A stretch of 64,000 bases of DNA from Micromonospora coriariae (GTDB taxonomy: Bacteria; Actinomycetota; Actinomycetes; Mycobacteriales; Micromonosporaceae): assembly GCF_900091455.1 (NCBI RefSeq), contig NZ_LT607412.1, positions 1,426,001 through 1,490,000 of the forward strand, written 5' to 3'. This document shows, one piece after another, positions 26,258 through 33,938 of this stretch. A model generated the notes under the pieces. That model was not told where the DNA came from. It saw only the letters and a program-made list of their open reading frames with translations, and made no database searches. The translations under genes were made by a program, and so were the position numbers. Positions within the stretch are counted from its first letter, which is position 1; every line of letters starts with the position of its first letter.

Positions 26258-26737
26258 CTACGACGCCGCCGGAGCGTTGGGGTGATGTCCGCCGTGGTGG
26301 TGCTGGTGCACCGCCGCGTGCCCTCTCCCGCGGACGATCAGGGCCCGGTTGACCGGCACCGTGACCACGAAGGCCACCGCCAACGCGCCGGCCAGGCTGC
26401 CCCAGAACAGCGGGTCGGTGAGGCCGGCCCGCATGGCGCCCGGCACGGCCAGCATGACGCCGTTGTCCACCAACTCCATCACGGCGATGCTGACGGTGTC
26501 GGCGACCAGGGCCACCCGGATCGCCCGCGCCAGCGGCAGGCCGGAACGGAGCACCGGGCGAACCGTCAACGCGTAGCCGAAGACGAACGCCAGCGCGACG
26601 GCGAGGGCGATGGTGGCCAGGTCGGACCAGCCGAGCGCGGTGCCGATGACCATGCCGAGCACCTCACCGATGGCGCAGCCGGTGAGGCAGTGCAGGGTCG
26701 CGGCGATGGCCAGTCGTGTGGGATTCGTGTTCTCCAT
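26258..26737 (-). CDS. DUF4396 membrane protein, histidine-rich tail
   Basis: A 159-residue protein with four transmembrane helices. The first contains HCLTGCAIGEVLGMVIG, and the C-terminus is histidine-rich (HAAVHQHHHGGHHPN), which suggests metal binding. A CsoR-like palindrome lies 11 bases upstream of the start, so copper-inducible expression is likely. The family is often found with copper resistance genes, but its activity is not established. Confidence 0.88.
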   Translation of the reverse strand: MENTNPTRLAIAATLHCLTGCAIGEVLGMVIGTALGWSDLATIALAVALAFVFGYALTVRPVLRSGLPLARAIRVALVADTVSIAVMELVDNGVMLAVPGAMRAGLTDPLFWGSLAGALAVAFVVTVPVNRALIVRGRGHAAVHQHHHGGHHPNAPAAS

Positions 26738-26748
26738 GCCCGCAACAT

Positions 26749-26765
26749 ATACCCCTAGGGGGTAT
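26749..26765. promoter_or_regulatory. CsoR-like copper operator
   Basis: ATACCCCTAGGGGGTAT closely follows the G/C-run palindrome bound by CsoR copper sensors. It sits directly upstream of the DUF4396 start and in front of a small plus-strand gene. No csoR gene is in the window. Confidence 0.7.
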
Positions 26766-26842
26766 CAGGTCCAGCGACGCGGATCACTTCACCGCCACCC
26801 GGAACCAGGCCCACCGATCGACCGTCATAGGTATTTCCATAC

Positions 26843-27070
26843 ATGGACACCTTTGTTTGGGACGGTAAGGTCATGCCGATTCAGCCGAACGACCGCTACC
26901 AGCAGGACCCCGAGCGACTCTGGCGGGCAGCGGAGGCCGCCGGACGCTTCCCGGCCCAGCCGCGGTACCGCGGGACCCGCACGACGGGTGCCGCGCGCGC
27001 CCTGCCGTGGGCGGAGCTGAACAAGTTGCCGGCCGGCAGCTCCAGCCGGCGAGGCCTCAACACCCGCTGA
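26843..27070 (+). CDS. Small hypothetical protein
   Basis: A 75-residue frame (MDTFVWDGKVMPIQPNDRYQ) that could also start at the internal ATG 26873 (MPIQPND). It is basic, with a serine/arginine end, no membrane segment and no motif I know. Codon bias at third positions fits a real gene. It lies 77 bases past the CsoR-like site, which may or may not control it. Confidence 0.5.
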   Translation: MDTFVWDGKVMPIQPNDRYQQDPERLWRAAEAAGRFPAQPRYRGTRTTGAARALPWAELNKLPAGSSSRRGLNTR

Positions 27071-27184
27071 CCCGGCCCGCCCCGGTTGCGACACACCCGG
27101 GCCGTCCAGCGCTGGCATTCGCACACCTGTCGGGTAATTTCTTCTGGTCCGGCACCCCGGCCAACGACAGGAGAAGCTCCGCGC

Positions 27185-27700
27185 ATGGGCAAGAAGACGA
27201 TCCACGTCTCCGACTTCACCGGTACGGTCCTGCAGGACGACGACGAGGTGGTCCGCGTCGTCGTCCTGGAGCACCCGGACCTGGTCGCCGGGCCCGTGCA
27301 ACTGGACGCCACCCCGGCCGAGGTGGAGAACATCGACGACGCCGCGTTGGACGTGGCGGTGGTCGAGATCCACGACCGGCACGGCGGCGGCGAGCCGCGT
27401 CGGGTGGTGCTGACCGCCAGCGAGTTCGACGCGATGGCGACCGACGTGCCGATGGCGCAGCTGCTGAGGACGGCCGAGCGGGTCCGCCCGCCGAAGGCCC
27501 GCAGGAGCGCCGAGAAGATCGACTACGGCACGCTGGAGCACGCCGGCAAGCCGCACCGGGGACGGGTCACCGAGGAGGAGGCCCGGCTGGTGCGCGAGCA
27601 GCTCGACGAGGTCAACAAGCGCCTCGCCGACGCGGGCGTGCGCCAGATCGACCCGGCCGATCCGGAGCACGCCCTGCGTTACGGCTTCCCGACGCCCTGA
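27185..27700 (+). CDS. Conserved actinobacterial protein of unknown function
   Basis: A 171-residue acidic protein starting MGKKTIHVSDFTGTVLQDDD after a GGAG site. Its N-terminal half is beta-rich; the C-terminal half is helical and charged (KIDYGTLEHAGKPHRGRVTE). The start recalls nucleoid or stress-associated small proteins, but I cannot assign it. Convergent with the HTH/Clp-N gene, 10 bases apart. Confidence 0.75.
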   Translation: MGKKTIHVSDFTGTVLQDDDEVVRVVVLEHPDLVAGPVQLDATPAEVENIDDAALDVAVVEIHDRHGGGEPRRVVLTASEFDAMATDVPMAQLLRTAERVRPPKARRSAEKIDYGTLEHAGKPHRGRVTEEEARLVREQLDEVNKRLADAGVRQIDPADPEHALRYGFPTP

Positions 27701-27710
27701 TCGCGGGAGG

Positions 27711-28442
27711 TCACTTCTGCGCGACGGCCGCGGCGAGGGCGGTGGTCAGGTCGGCCTCGACGGTCGCCTTCTCCAGGCCGAGGTCGGTCAGCACGCCCGC
27801 GCCGTCCTCCTGCTCGAGCAGGGCGAGCAGGATGTGCTCGGTGCCGATGTAGTTGTGCCCGAGCCGCAGCGCCTCCCGGAAGGTCAGCTCCAGAGCCTTC
27901 TTGCCGCGCGCGTCGTACGGGATGAGGTCCGGGACCTGGTCGGCCGGCGGCGGAAGGGCGGCACCCACCGCCTCGCGCACCGCCTCCGGGGAGGCGCCGC
28001 GACCAGCCAGCACCTTGGCCGCCAGCCCGTCCGGCTCGGCCAGCAGGCCCAGCACCAGGTGCTCGGGGCCGATTTCGGCGTGGCCGCTGGCGCGGGCCTC
28101 CTCCTGCGAGGCCATCACCACGTTGCGGGCCCGGGGAGTGAACCGGCCGAAGCCGGCGTTCGGGTCGAGCGCCGCCGCGTCGGTCGAGGCCTTCGGCACG
28201 AAGCGCTTCTGCGCGGCCTGCTTGCTGACCCCCATGCTGCGGCCGATGTCCGTCCACGAGGCGCCCGAGCGCCGGGCCTGGTCGACGAAGTGACCGATCA
28301 GGTGGTCGGCCACGTCACCCAGGTGGTCGGCGGCGATCACCGCGTCGGTGAGCTGGTCGAGCGCGTCGGTGTGCGCCTTCTTGATCGCCTGGATCAGGTC
28401 GTCGAGGCGAACGGGATTGGTCATCTGAAGAGGATCCGTCAT
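27711..28442 (-). CDS. HTH regulator fused to Clp N-terminal repeats
   Basis: A 243-residue protein with an N-terminal DNA-binding part (SGASWTDIGRSMGVSKQAAQ, residues about 59-78) and two Clp_N repeats: FTPRARNVVMASQEEARASG with EIGPEHLVLGLL, then KALELTFREALRLGHNYIGT with HILLALLEQEDGAG. There is no ATPase, so it is not a chaperone itself. Two copies of a 19-bp palindrome overlap its promoter and almost touch the ATG, which predicts tight self-repression. The Clp_N part may sense or bind damaged protein or ClpC; that is inference. Confidence 0.9.
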   Translation of the reverse strand: MTDPLQMTNPVRLDDLIQAIKKAHTDALDQLTDAVIAADHLGDVADHLIGHFVDQARRSGASWTDIGRSMGVSKQAAQKRFVPKASTDAAALDPNAGFGRFTPRARNVVMASQEEARASGHAEIGPEHLVLGLLAEPDGLAAKVLAGRGASPEAVREAVGAALPPPADQVPDLIPYDARGKKALELTFREALRLGHNYIGTEHILLALLEQEDGAGVLTDLGLEKATVEADLTTALAAAVAQK

Positions 28443-28443
28443 G

Positions 28444-28490
28444 CGTCAACCATAAGTTGACGCTCTCGTGCCGTCAACCGTAAGTTGACG
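28444..28490. promoter_or_regulatory. Twin 19-bp operator in the HTH/Clp-N promoter
   Basis: CGTCAACCATAAGTTGACG (28444-28462) and CGTCAACCGTAAGTTGACG (28472-28490) differ at one base and repeat every 28 bp. They cover the predicted promoter of the gene at 27711. Confidence 0.85.
28449..28477 (-). promoter_or_regulatory. Promoter of the HTH/Clp-N gene, leaderless
   Basis: On the minus strand TTGACG (28472-28477), a 17-base spacer and TATGGT (28449-28454) are followed by six bases and then the ATG at 28442, so the message may begin at the start codon. The -35 lies in one operator copy and the -10 in the other. Confidence 0.6.
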
Positions 28491-28508
28491 ATCAGTGGCC
28501 CTCGATCA

Positions 28509-28549
28509 CCTGATGCTCAGCGGTCGTCGAGCGGCCGCTGAGCATCAGG
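28509..28549 (-). terminator. Terminator of the AhpD-like gene
   Basis: Perfect 15-bp arms CCTGATGCTCAGCGG and complement with an 11-base loop, 19 bases past the stop at 28569. Confidence 0.75.
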
Positions 28550-28568
28550 CGATCAGGCTCGGGGCGTG

Positions 28569-29033
28569 TCAGCCCCAGTTCTGCGGGGCCAACTGCCGGG
28601 TGGTGACGTTGAGCCGGTTGAAGAAGTTGGTCGTCGCCACCCAGAGCACGATCGCGGCGAGCTCCTTCTCGCCGAAGTGCCGGGCAGCCTCCGCCCAGAT
28701 GGCGTCGGGCACGGCGTCGGCCTGGTCGGCGAGCCGGGTGGCGGCCTCCGCGAGCGCCAGCGCCGCCCGCTCCGCCTCGGTGAAGTACGGGGTCTCCCGC
28801 CAGGCTGCCACAGCGAACAGCCGCTCCTCGGTCTCGCCCGCCTTCCGCGCGCCCCGGGCGCCGGCGTCGACGCACGGGCCGCACCCGTTGATCTGACTGG
28901 CCCGCAGATGCACCAGCTCCAGCGTGCTGCCCGGCACCCCGGCCGAGTGGGCGGCCTTGTAGAGCAGGTTGATCGCCTTCACGGCGTCCGGCAGCAGGCC
29001 GGCGGGGTTCTGGATGCGGGGTTCGATGATCAT
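28569..29033 (-). CDS. AhpD/carboxymuconolactone decarboxylase-family protein
   Basis: A 154-residue helical protein starting MIIEPRIQNPAGLLPDAVKA. The redox motif is C51-GP-C54 in INGCGPCVDAGAR, and the AhpD-like second half is RKAGETEERLFAVAAWRETPYFT. The histidine usually found four residues after the second cysteine is a glycine here, so peroxidase proton relay may differ. It is divergent from an ECF sigma factor with a SnoaL-like tail; such sigma factors are often linked to this family, which suggests regulation by it. Confidence 0.88.
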   Translation of the reverse strand: MIIEPRIQNPAGLLPDAVKAINLLYKAAHSAGVPGSTLELVHLRASQINGCGPCVDAGARGARKAGETEERLFAVAAWRETPYFTEAERAALALAEAATRLADQADAVPDAIWAEAARHFGEKELAAIVLWVATTNFFNRLNVTTRQLAPQNWG

Positions 29034-29180
29034 TTCGGTCGTCCCGTCTTGTTAGGCTGCCCGGCGTGCGTCGCGGTACGACGTCCCGGTTGTCACTGGG
29101 ATGTCGGCGGGCAGGCCGACGGCGTGACAGATGTGGCGGCGGTCACAAGACGCTCAGGTACGCGCGGGGGTGGGAAGGTC

Positions 29181-30047
29181 ATGATCGAGGCGGATCTGCT
29201 GGCCCGGCGCTTCGAGGAGAACCGCTCCCGGCTACGGGCGGTCGCCCACCGGATGCTGGGCTCCGGCGCGGAGGCCGAGGATGCCGTCCAGGACACCTGG
29301 CTGCGGCTCAGTCGCGCCGATGTCGCGCGCATCGACAACCTGCCCGGGTGGTTGACGACCACGGTCGGCCGGGTCTGCCTGGATCGACTGCGGACGCGCA
29401 CCGCCCATCCGGAGCAGCCATGGGACACCGCCGCACCGGAGCCCGACCCGACCGACGGCGCCCCGGTCGACCCCGAGCGTGAGGCCATGCTGACCGAGTC
29501 GGTCGGCCGGGCTCTCCTGGTCGTCCTGGACACCCTCGCGCCGACCGAGCGGTTCGTGTTCGTCCTGCACGACATGTTCGCGGTCTCGTTCGAGGAGATC
29601 GCCGCCGTGGTCGACCGCAGTCCCGCCGCCGTCCGCCAGATCGCCAGCCGGGCCCGCCGCAGGGTGCACCAGGGCGGAACCGTCCGGGAGGCGGACCCGA
29701 CCCGTCAGCGGCGCGTCGTCGAAGCCTTCCTCGCCGCCTCGCGCGAGGGCCGCTTCGACGACCTCGTCAGCCTGCTCGACCCGCACGTCGTCATGCGCGC
29801 CGATCCGGTCGCCGCGAGCATGGGTTCGGCCGCCGAGACGCGCGGCTCGGCCGTCATCGCCGGCTTCTTCAACGGCCGCGCCCAGGGAGCGTCGCCGGCG
29901 TACGTCGATGGGATGCCGGGCGCGGTCGTGGGGTTCGGCGGTGTCGTCAAGCTCGTGCTCAGCTTCATCGTCACCGACCGGATCATCGGCATCGAGGTGG
30001 TGGCCGACCCGGCACAGCTCGCGACGCTCGACCTGAGCGTCGGGTAG
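29181..30047 (+). CDS. ECF sigma factor with SnoaL-like C-terminal domain (SigJ/ECF41 type)
   Basis: A 288-residue sigma factor. Region 2 is RAVAHRMLGSGAEAEDAVQDTW and region 4 is APTERFVFVLHDMFAVSFEE with IAAVVDRSPAAVRQIASRAR. The C-terminal 110 residues form an NTF2/SnoaL-like domain (RQRRVVEAFLAASREGRFDD) that replaces a separate anti-sigma factor in this group. ATG 29181 has a GGAAGG site. The divergent AhpD-like gene is the expected target. Confidence 0.92.
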   Translation: MIEADLLARRFEENRSRLRAVAHRMLGSGAEAEDAVQDTWLRLSRADVARIDNLPGWLTTTVGRVCLDRLRTRTAHPEQPWDTAAPEPDPTDGAPVDPEREAMLTESVGRALLVVLDTLAPTERFVFVLHDMFAVSFEEIAAVVDRSPAAVRQIASRARRRVHQGGTVREADPTRQRRVVEAFLAASREGRFDDLVSLLDPHVVMRADPVAASMGSAAETRGSAVIAGFFNGRAQGASPAYVDGMPGAVVGFGGVVKLVLSFIVTDRIIGIEVVADPAQLATLDLSVG

Positions 30048-30117
30048 GCGGACGAGGCGGCGGCCGGCGCGTATACCGTGGGCTCCGGTCAGGCGGTTCA
30101 CCCGGGGAGGGGCGGCT

Positions 30118-30969
30118 GTGCGTCTGCACGTGGGGTGCGCGATGTGGACGCACAGGTCGTGGCAGGGCCGGCTGCTGGCGCATCCCCTTGCGCCGCAGGA
30201 GCGCCTACGGCACTACGCCAGTTGGTGCGACGCGGTCGAGGGCAACACGACGTTCTACGCCACTCCGGCCCGGGACACCGTGGCGTCCTGGGCCGCGCAG
30301 ACGGATCCCGATTTCCGGTTCGTCCTGAAGCTACCCAGGATCGTCACCCACGAACGCCGGCTCACCGATGCCGACGAGCCGCTGCGCGCGTTCCTGGACG
30401 CGATCGAGCCGCTCGGCCCGCGCGTCCACGCCCTGTGGCTCCAGTTGCCGGGGTCGTTCTCGCCCGCCGACGTCGCGACCCTGGGCCGCTTCCTGAGCCG
30501 GCTCCCCCGGTCCCACCGGTACGCCGTCGAGGTCCGCCATCCCGCGTTCTTCACCGACCCCCGCGCGACGCGGCTCCTCACGGAGACCCTCACCGGCGCC
30601 GCCGCGGAGTGGGTCCCCTTCGACACCACCGCGTTCTTCGCCAGCCCGCCCACCAGCGACGCCGAGCGGGACGCCTGGCTCAAGAAACCCCGGGTGCCGC
30701 TTCGCTCTCTCGCGCTGACCGACCGGCCGATCGTCCGCTACCTCGGCCGCGACGACGCCACGCGGACGGTTGAGGGGTGGCAGCGCTGGGTCGACGTCGT
30801 CGCCGGATGGCTGCGCGAGGGGCGCTCGCCGACGATGTTCGTCCACACCCCGGACAACGCCGACGCGCCCGTGCTCGCCCGCCGCTTCCACGATGAGGTA
30901 CGAGCGCGCGTACCGGAGCTTGACGCGCTGCCCGAGCCGATACCTGTCGAGCCCCTGACCCTGTTCTGA
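30118..30969 (+). CDS. DUF72 (YecE-like) protein
   Basis: A 283-residue TIM-barrel-like protein from GTG 30118, behind GGGGAGGGG. Typical family segments are HVGCAMWTHRSWQG, NTTFYATPARDTVASWAAQT, RFVLKLPRIVTHERRL and YAVEVRHPAFF. The family is widespread and lacks a proven activity. Convergent with the GH15 gene, 14 bases apart. Confidence 0.92.
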   Translation: MRLHVGCAMWTHRSWQGRLLAHPLAPQERLRHYASWCDAVEGNTTFYATPARDTVASWAAQTDPDFRFVLKLPRIVTHERRLTDADEPLRAFLDAIEPLGPRVHALWLQLPGSFSPADVATLGRFLSRLPRSHRYAVEVRHPAFFTDPRATRLLTETLTGAAAEWVPFDTTAFFASPPTSDAERDAWLKKPRVPLRSLALTDRPIVRYLGRDDATRTVEGWQRWVDVVAGWLREGRSPTMFVHTPDNADAPVLARRFHDEVRARVPELDALPEPIPVEPLTLF

Positions 30970-30983
30970 CCCGGCGGTCGTGG

Positions 30984-32813
30984 TCACTGCTGACTGTCGA
31001 GGAGACCGTCGAGGTGGACGGCCGTGCTGATCAGCGAGAGGTGGCTGAACGCCTGCGGGAAGTTGCCGATCTGCTCACCGTTGGGGGCGATCTCCTCCGA
31101 GTAGAGGCCCAGTGAGCTGCTGTAGGTGAACATCTTCTCGAAGGTCAGCCGTGCCTCGTCGAGCCGTCCGGAGTCCGCGAGGGCCTGGACGTACCAGAAG
31201 CTGCACATGCTGAAGGTGCCCTCGGTGCCCGCCAGGCCGTCCGGCGAGGCGGTCGGGTCGTAGCGGTAGACGAGGCTGTCGGAGACCAGTTCGGCGTCCA
31301 TCGCCCGCAGTGTCGACTCCCACATCGGGTCGCTCGGCGAGATGAAGCCGACCGAGGGCATCGCGAGCAGCGACGCGTCCAGGATGTGCGTGCGGTAGTG
31401 CTGCACGAACGCGCGACGCTCCGTGTGGAAGCCGCGCGCCATGACCTGCTCGTAGATGGCGTTGCGTTCGGTCGTCCAGCGGGTGGTGTCGCCGGGCCGC
31501 CCGAGTCGCTGCGCGAGGCGGACGGCGCGGTCGAGCGCCACCCAGGACATCACCCGCCCGTAGGTGAAGTCCTGCCGGCCGGACCGGGTTTCCCAGATGC
31601 CGTCCTCGGGCTGGTCCCAGTGCTCGCAGAGCCAGTCCATCAGACCCGCGGCCTTCCGCCATCCCTCGTGCGGGGCGATCAGCCCGTGCCGGTCGGCGAA
31701 CTCCAACGAGTTGAGCGCCTCGCCGTAGATGTCGAGTTGCAGCTGACCCGCCGCGCCGTTGCCCACCCGCACCGGCGCCGAGCCGCGGTACCCCTCCAGG
31801 TGGTCCAGCACCTCCTCGGCGAGGTCCGGTGAGCCGTCGATCCGGTACATGACCTGCAGGGGCACATCGCCGTTCGCTGCGTCGCGGATGCGCGCCTCGA
31901 GCCAGAACAGATACTTCCGGGCCTCGTCGGTGAAGCCCAGGCCGAGCAGCGCGTGCACCGAGATGGACGCGTCCCGGACCCACGTGTAGCGATAGTCCCA
32001 GTTCCGCGGCCCGCCGACCTGCTCCGGCAGCCCCGCGGTGGGCGCGGCGACCAGCGCGCCGGTCGGGGCGTACGTCATCAGCTTGAGGGTCATCGCCGAC
32101 CGCTCGACCATCTCTCTCCAGCGGCCCGTGTAGCGGGATCGGCCCACCCACCGCCGCCAGAAGTCGCGGGTCTCGGCGAGCAGTTCGCACGCCTCGTCCG
32201 TGCTGATCGCTCGCGGCGCGTGCGGGCAGTTCGTCTCCAGGACCACGCCGCCGACGTCCCCCTCGTGCAGCGTGTACACCGCGCGCACACCCTCCGCGTC
32301 GCGCCGGATGTCCCTGGCGTCGATCAGCCGTTCCGTGTTCTTGAAGGGGGCGAGGGTGAGGGCCAGGGTCGCGCTGCGGAAGACGTCGCCCTCCGGGTGC
32401 ACTTCGAGCTCGTACGGGTCGCGCCCGTAGTTGAAGCGTGGCCGACAGTCGAAGCGGAACGGCATGCTCCCCCGGACCATCCGGATCAGCCGGACCAACC
32501 GGTGCCGGTCGGTGACCTGTTCGCCGGTGACGGGCATGAAGTCCACCACCTCGCCCACACCGTCGGCGCTGTGGAAGCGGGTGATCAGGATCGCCGTACC
32601 CGGCAGGTAGAGCTGTTTGCTGGTGTACTCGATGCCGTCCGGTGAGAGCTGGAAGTGGCCGCCCTTGCTGCGATCCAGCAAGGCGCCGAACACGCTCGGC
32701 GAGTCGAAGCGCGGCGCGCAGAACCAGTCGATCGTGCCGTCCTTGCTGACCAGCGCTGCGGTCTGCAGATCACCGATCAGCCCATGCTCCCCTACCCCCG
32801 GATAGCCTTCCAC
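30984..32813 (-). CDS. Glycoside hydrolase family 15 (trehalase/glucoamylase type)
   Basis: A 609-residue enzyme. GTG 32813 (VEGYPGVGEHGLIGDLQTAA) has a GAGGGG site at 6 bases and matches the usual family start; an ATG at 32873 is possible. The N-terminal beta-sandwich is followed by the (alpha/alpha)6 barrel with GGPRNWDYRYTWVRDASIS and WETRSGRQDFTYGRVMSWVA, where the acid and base glutamates are expected. Bacterial members of this group often hydrolyse trehalose or alpha-glucans in the cytosol. No signal peptide. Divergent from a VOC protein. Confidence 0.92.
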   Translation of the reverse strand: MEGYPGVGEHGLIGDLQTAALVSKDGTIDWFCAPRFDSPSVFGALLDRSKGGHFQLSPDGIEYTSKQLYLPGTAILITRFHSADGVGEVVDFMPVTGEQVTDRHRLVRLIRMVRGSMPFRFDCRPRFNYGRDPYELEVHPEGDVFRSATLALTLAPFKNTERLIDARDIRRDAEGVRAVYTLHEGDVGGVVLETNCPHAPRAISTDEACELLAETRDFWRRWVGRSRYTGRWREMVERSAMTLKLMTYAPTGALVAAPTAGLPEQVGGPRNWDYRYTWVRDASISVHALLGLGFTDEARKYLFWLEARIRDAANGDVPLQVMYRIDGSPDLAEEVLDHLEGYRGSAPVRVGNGAAGQLQLDIYGEALNSLEFADRHGLIAPHEGWRKAAGLMDWLCEHWDQPEDGIWETRSGRQDFTYGRVMSWVALDRAVRLAQRLGRPGDTTRWTTERNAIYEQVMARGFHTERRAFVQHYRTHILDASLLAMPSVGFISPSDPMWESTLRAMDAELVSDSLVYRYDPTASPDGLAGTEGTFSMCSFWYVQALADSGRLDEARLTFEKMFTYSSSLGLYSEEIAPNGEQIGNFPQAFSHLSLISTAVHLDGLLDSQQ

Positions 32814-32957
32814 GCTGGTCCCCCTCAGCAGGCCGACGGCGGCGCCTACCCGGGAAAACGGTGTGGCACACATTTCGCCTGTGTCGTCATTGAGGAACAG
32901 CAGCTTCCGCAATCGTCGATAGCGTGGCCACAGAACCCATCGACGAGGGGACAGCTG

Positions 32958-33380
32958 ATGAGCCTGCGAGGATTCGCCACAATCAACATCTGGGCGGACG
33001 ACGTGGCAGCGGCGACGGCCTGGTACGCGGAATTTCTGGGCATCGAGGCCTACTTCCTGCGCTCCGGCCCGGACGGACGCCCCGCCTACACCGAGTTCCG
33101 CATCGGCGACTACCAGGCGGAGCTGGGCATCATCGACCGCAGGTACGCGCCGCCCGGCACGAACGGGCCCGGCGGCGCCGTCATGCACTGGCACGTCGAC
33201 GACCTGCACGCCACCGTCGATCGGCTGCTGGCGATGGGCGCGACGGAGTACCAGCCGATCACACCGCACGGGGACGAGGGGTTCGTCACGGCCGCGGTGG
33301 TCGATCCGTTCGGCAACGTGCTGGGCGTCATGAACAATCCGCACTACCTCGACGTCCTCTCGTCCCGGAAGCCGGCGTGA
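32958..33380 (+). CDS. VOC-superfamily (glyoxalase/bleomycin-resistance fold) protein
   Basis: A 140-residue protein starting MSLRGFATINIWADDVAAAT after GAGGGG. Two beta-alpha-beta-beta-beta modules are visible; the metal-ligand positions are plausible at HWHVDDLHATVDRLLAMGA and DEGFVTAAVVDPFGNVLGVM. Function of this type is usually dioxygenase-like or resistance binding, and cannot be told here. Confidence 0.88.
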   Translation: MSLRGFATINIWADDVAAATAWYAEFLGIEAYFLRSGPDGRPAYTEFRIGDYQAELGIIDRRYAPPGTNGPGGAVMHWHVDDLHATVDRLLAMGATEYQPITPHGDEGFVTAAVVDPFGNVLGVMNNPHYLDVLSSRKPA

Positions 33381-33521
33381 CGTGGACGTGGACGTGCTCG
33401 ACTTCGCCGATGCCACGGCATGGGAGTCCTGGCTGGCGGCTCAGGAGTAGGCCGCGTGTCTGTCGGTGGTCCCTGATACCACTGCGGTGACATCGGATAC
33501 CGGTTGGCGGAGGAGACGTTC

Positions 33522-33938
33522 GTGGACACTCGGGAGTTGGCCCAGCGGTGGGCACGGACCTGGACCGAAGCCTGGCCGGCTCGGGACGTCGAGGCGATCG
33601 CCGCCCTGCAGAGCGAGGACGGCGACCACTGGGCCTCGATGTTCCGCCCGTACCGCGGGCGTTCCGGGCTTCGGACCTACCTCAAGGAGTGCTTCGCCGA
33701 GGAGACCCGCCCCGCCGAGGTGTGGTTCGCCGAGCCGCAGGTCGACGGTGACGCGGCGGCCGTGGAGTACTGGGCGGTGATCTACGTCAAGGGTCAACCG
33801 ACGACCATCTCCGGCTGCACGTTGCTGCGCTTCGACGAGGCTGGGCTCGTGGCGGAGGCGCGCGACTACTCGCACGTCAAGGAGGGTCGCCACGCGCCGC
33901 CCGCCGGGCTGCTGTTCGACGCGATCCCTGGCGTTTAG
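33522..33938 (+). CDS. SnoaL/NTF2-like protein
   Basis: A 138-residue protein. GTG 33522 (VDTRELAQRWARTWTEAWPA) has GGAGGAG at 6 bases. It has the NTF2-like pattern RDVEAIAALQSEDGDHWASM, then YWAVIYVKGQPTTISGCTLL and DEAGLVAEARDY, as in small ester- or polyketide-binding members. It overlaps the convergent FUSC gene by four bases at the 3' ends. Confidence 0.82.
   Translation: MDTRELAQRWARTWTEAWPARDVEAIAALQSEDGDHWASMFRPYRGRSGLRTYLKECFAEETRPAEVWFAEPQVDGDAAAVEYWAVIYVKGQPTTISGCTLLRFDEAGLVAEARDYSHVKEGRHAPPAGLLFDAIPGV

Noticed and set aside
33381..33521. Tandem GTGGAC-like codons after the VOC gene as a small gene
   Set aside because: The open stretch is short, has no ribosome site and stops before the SnoaL-like gene; probably spacer.
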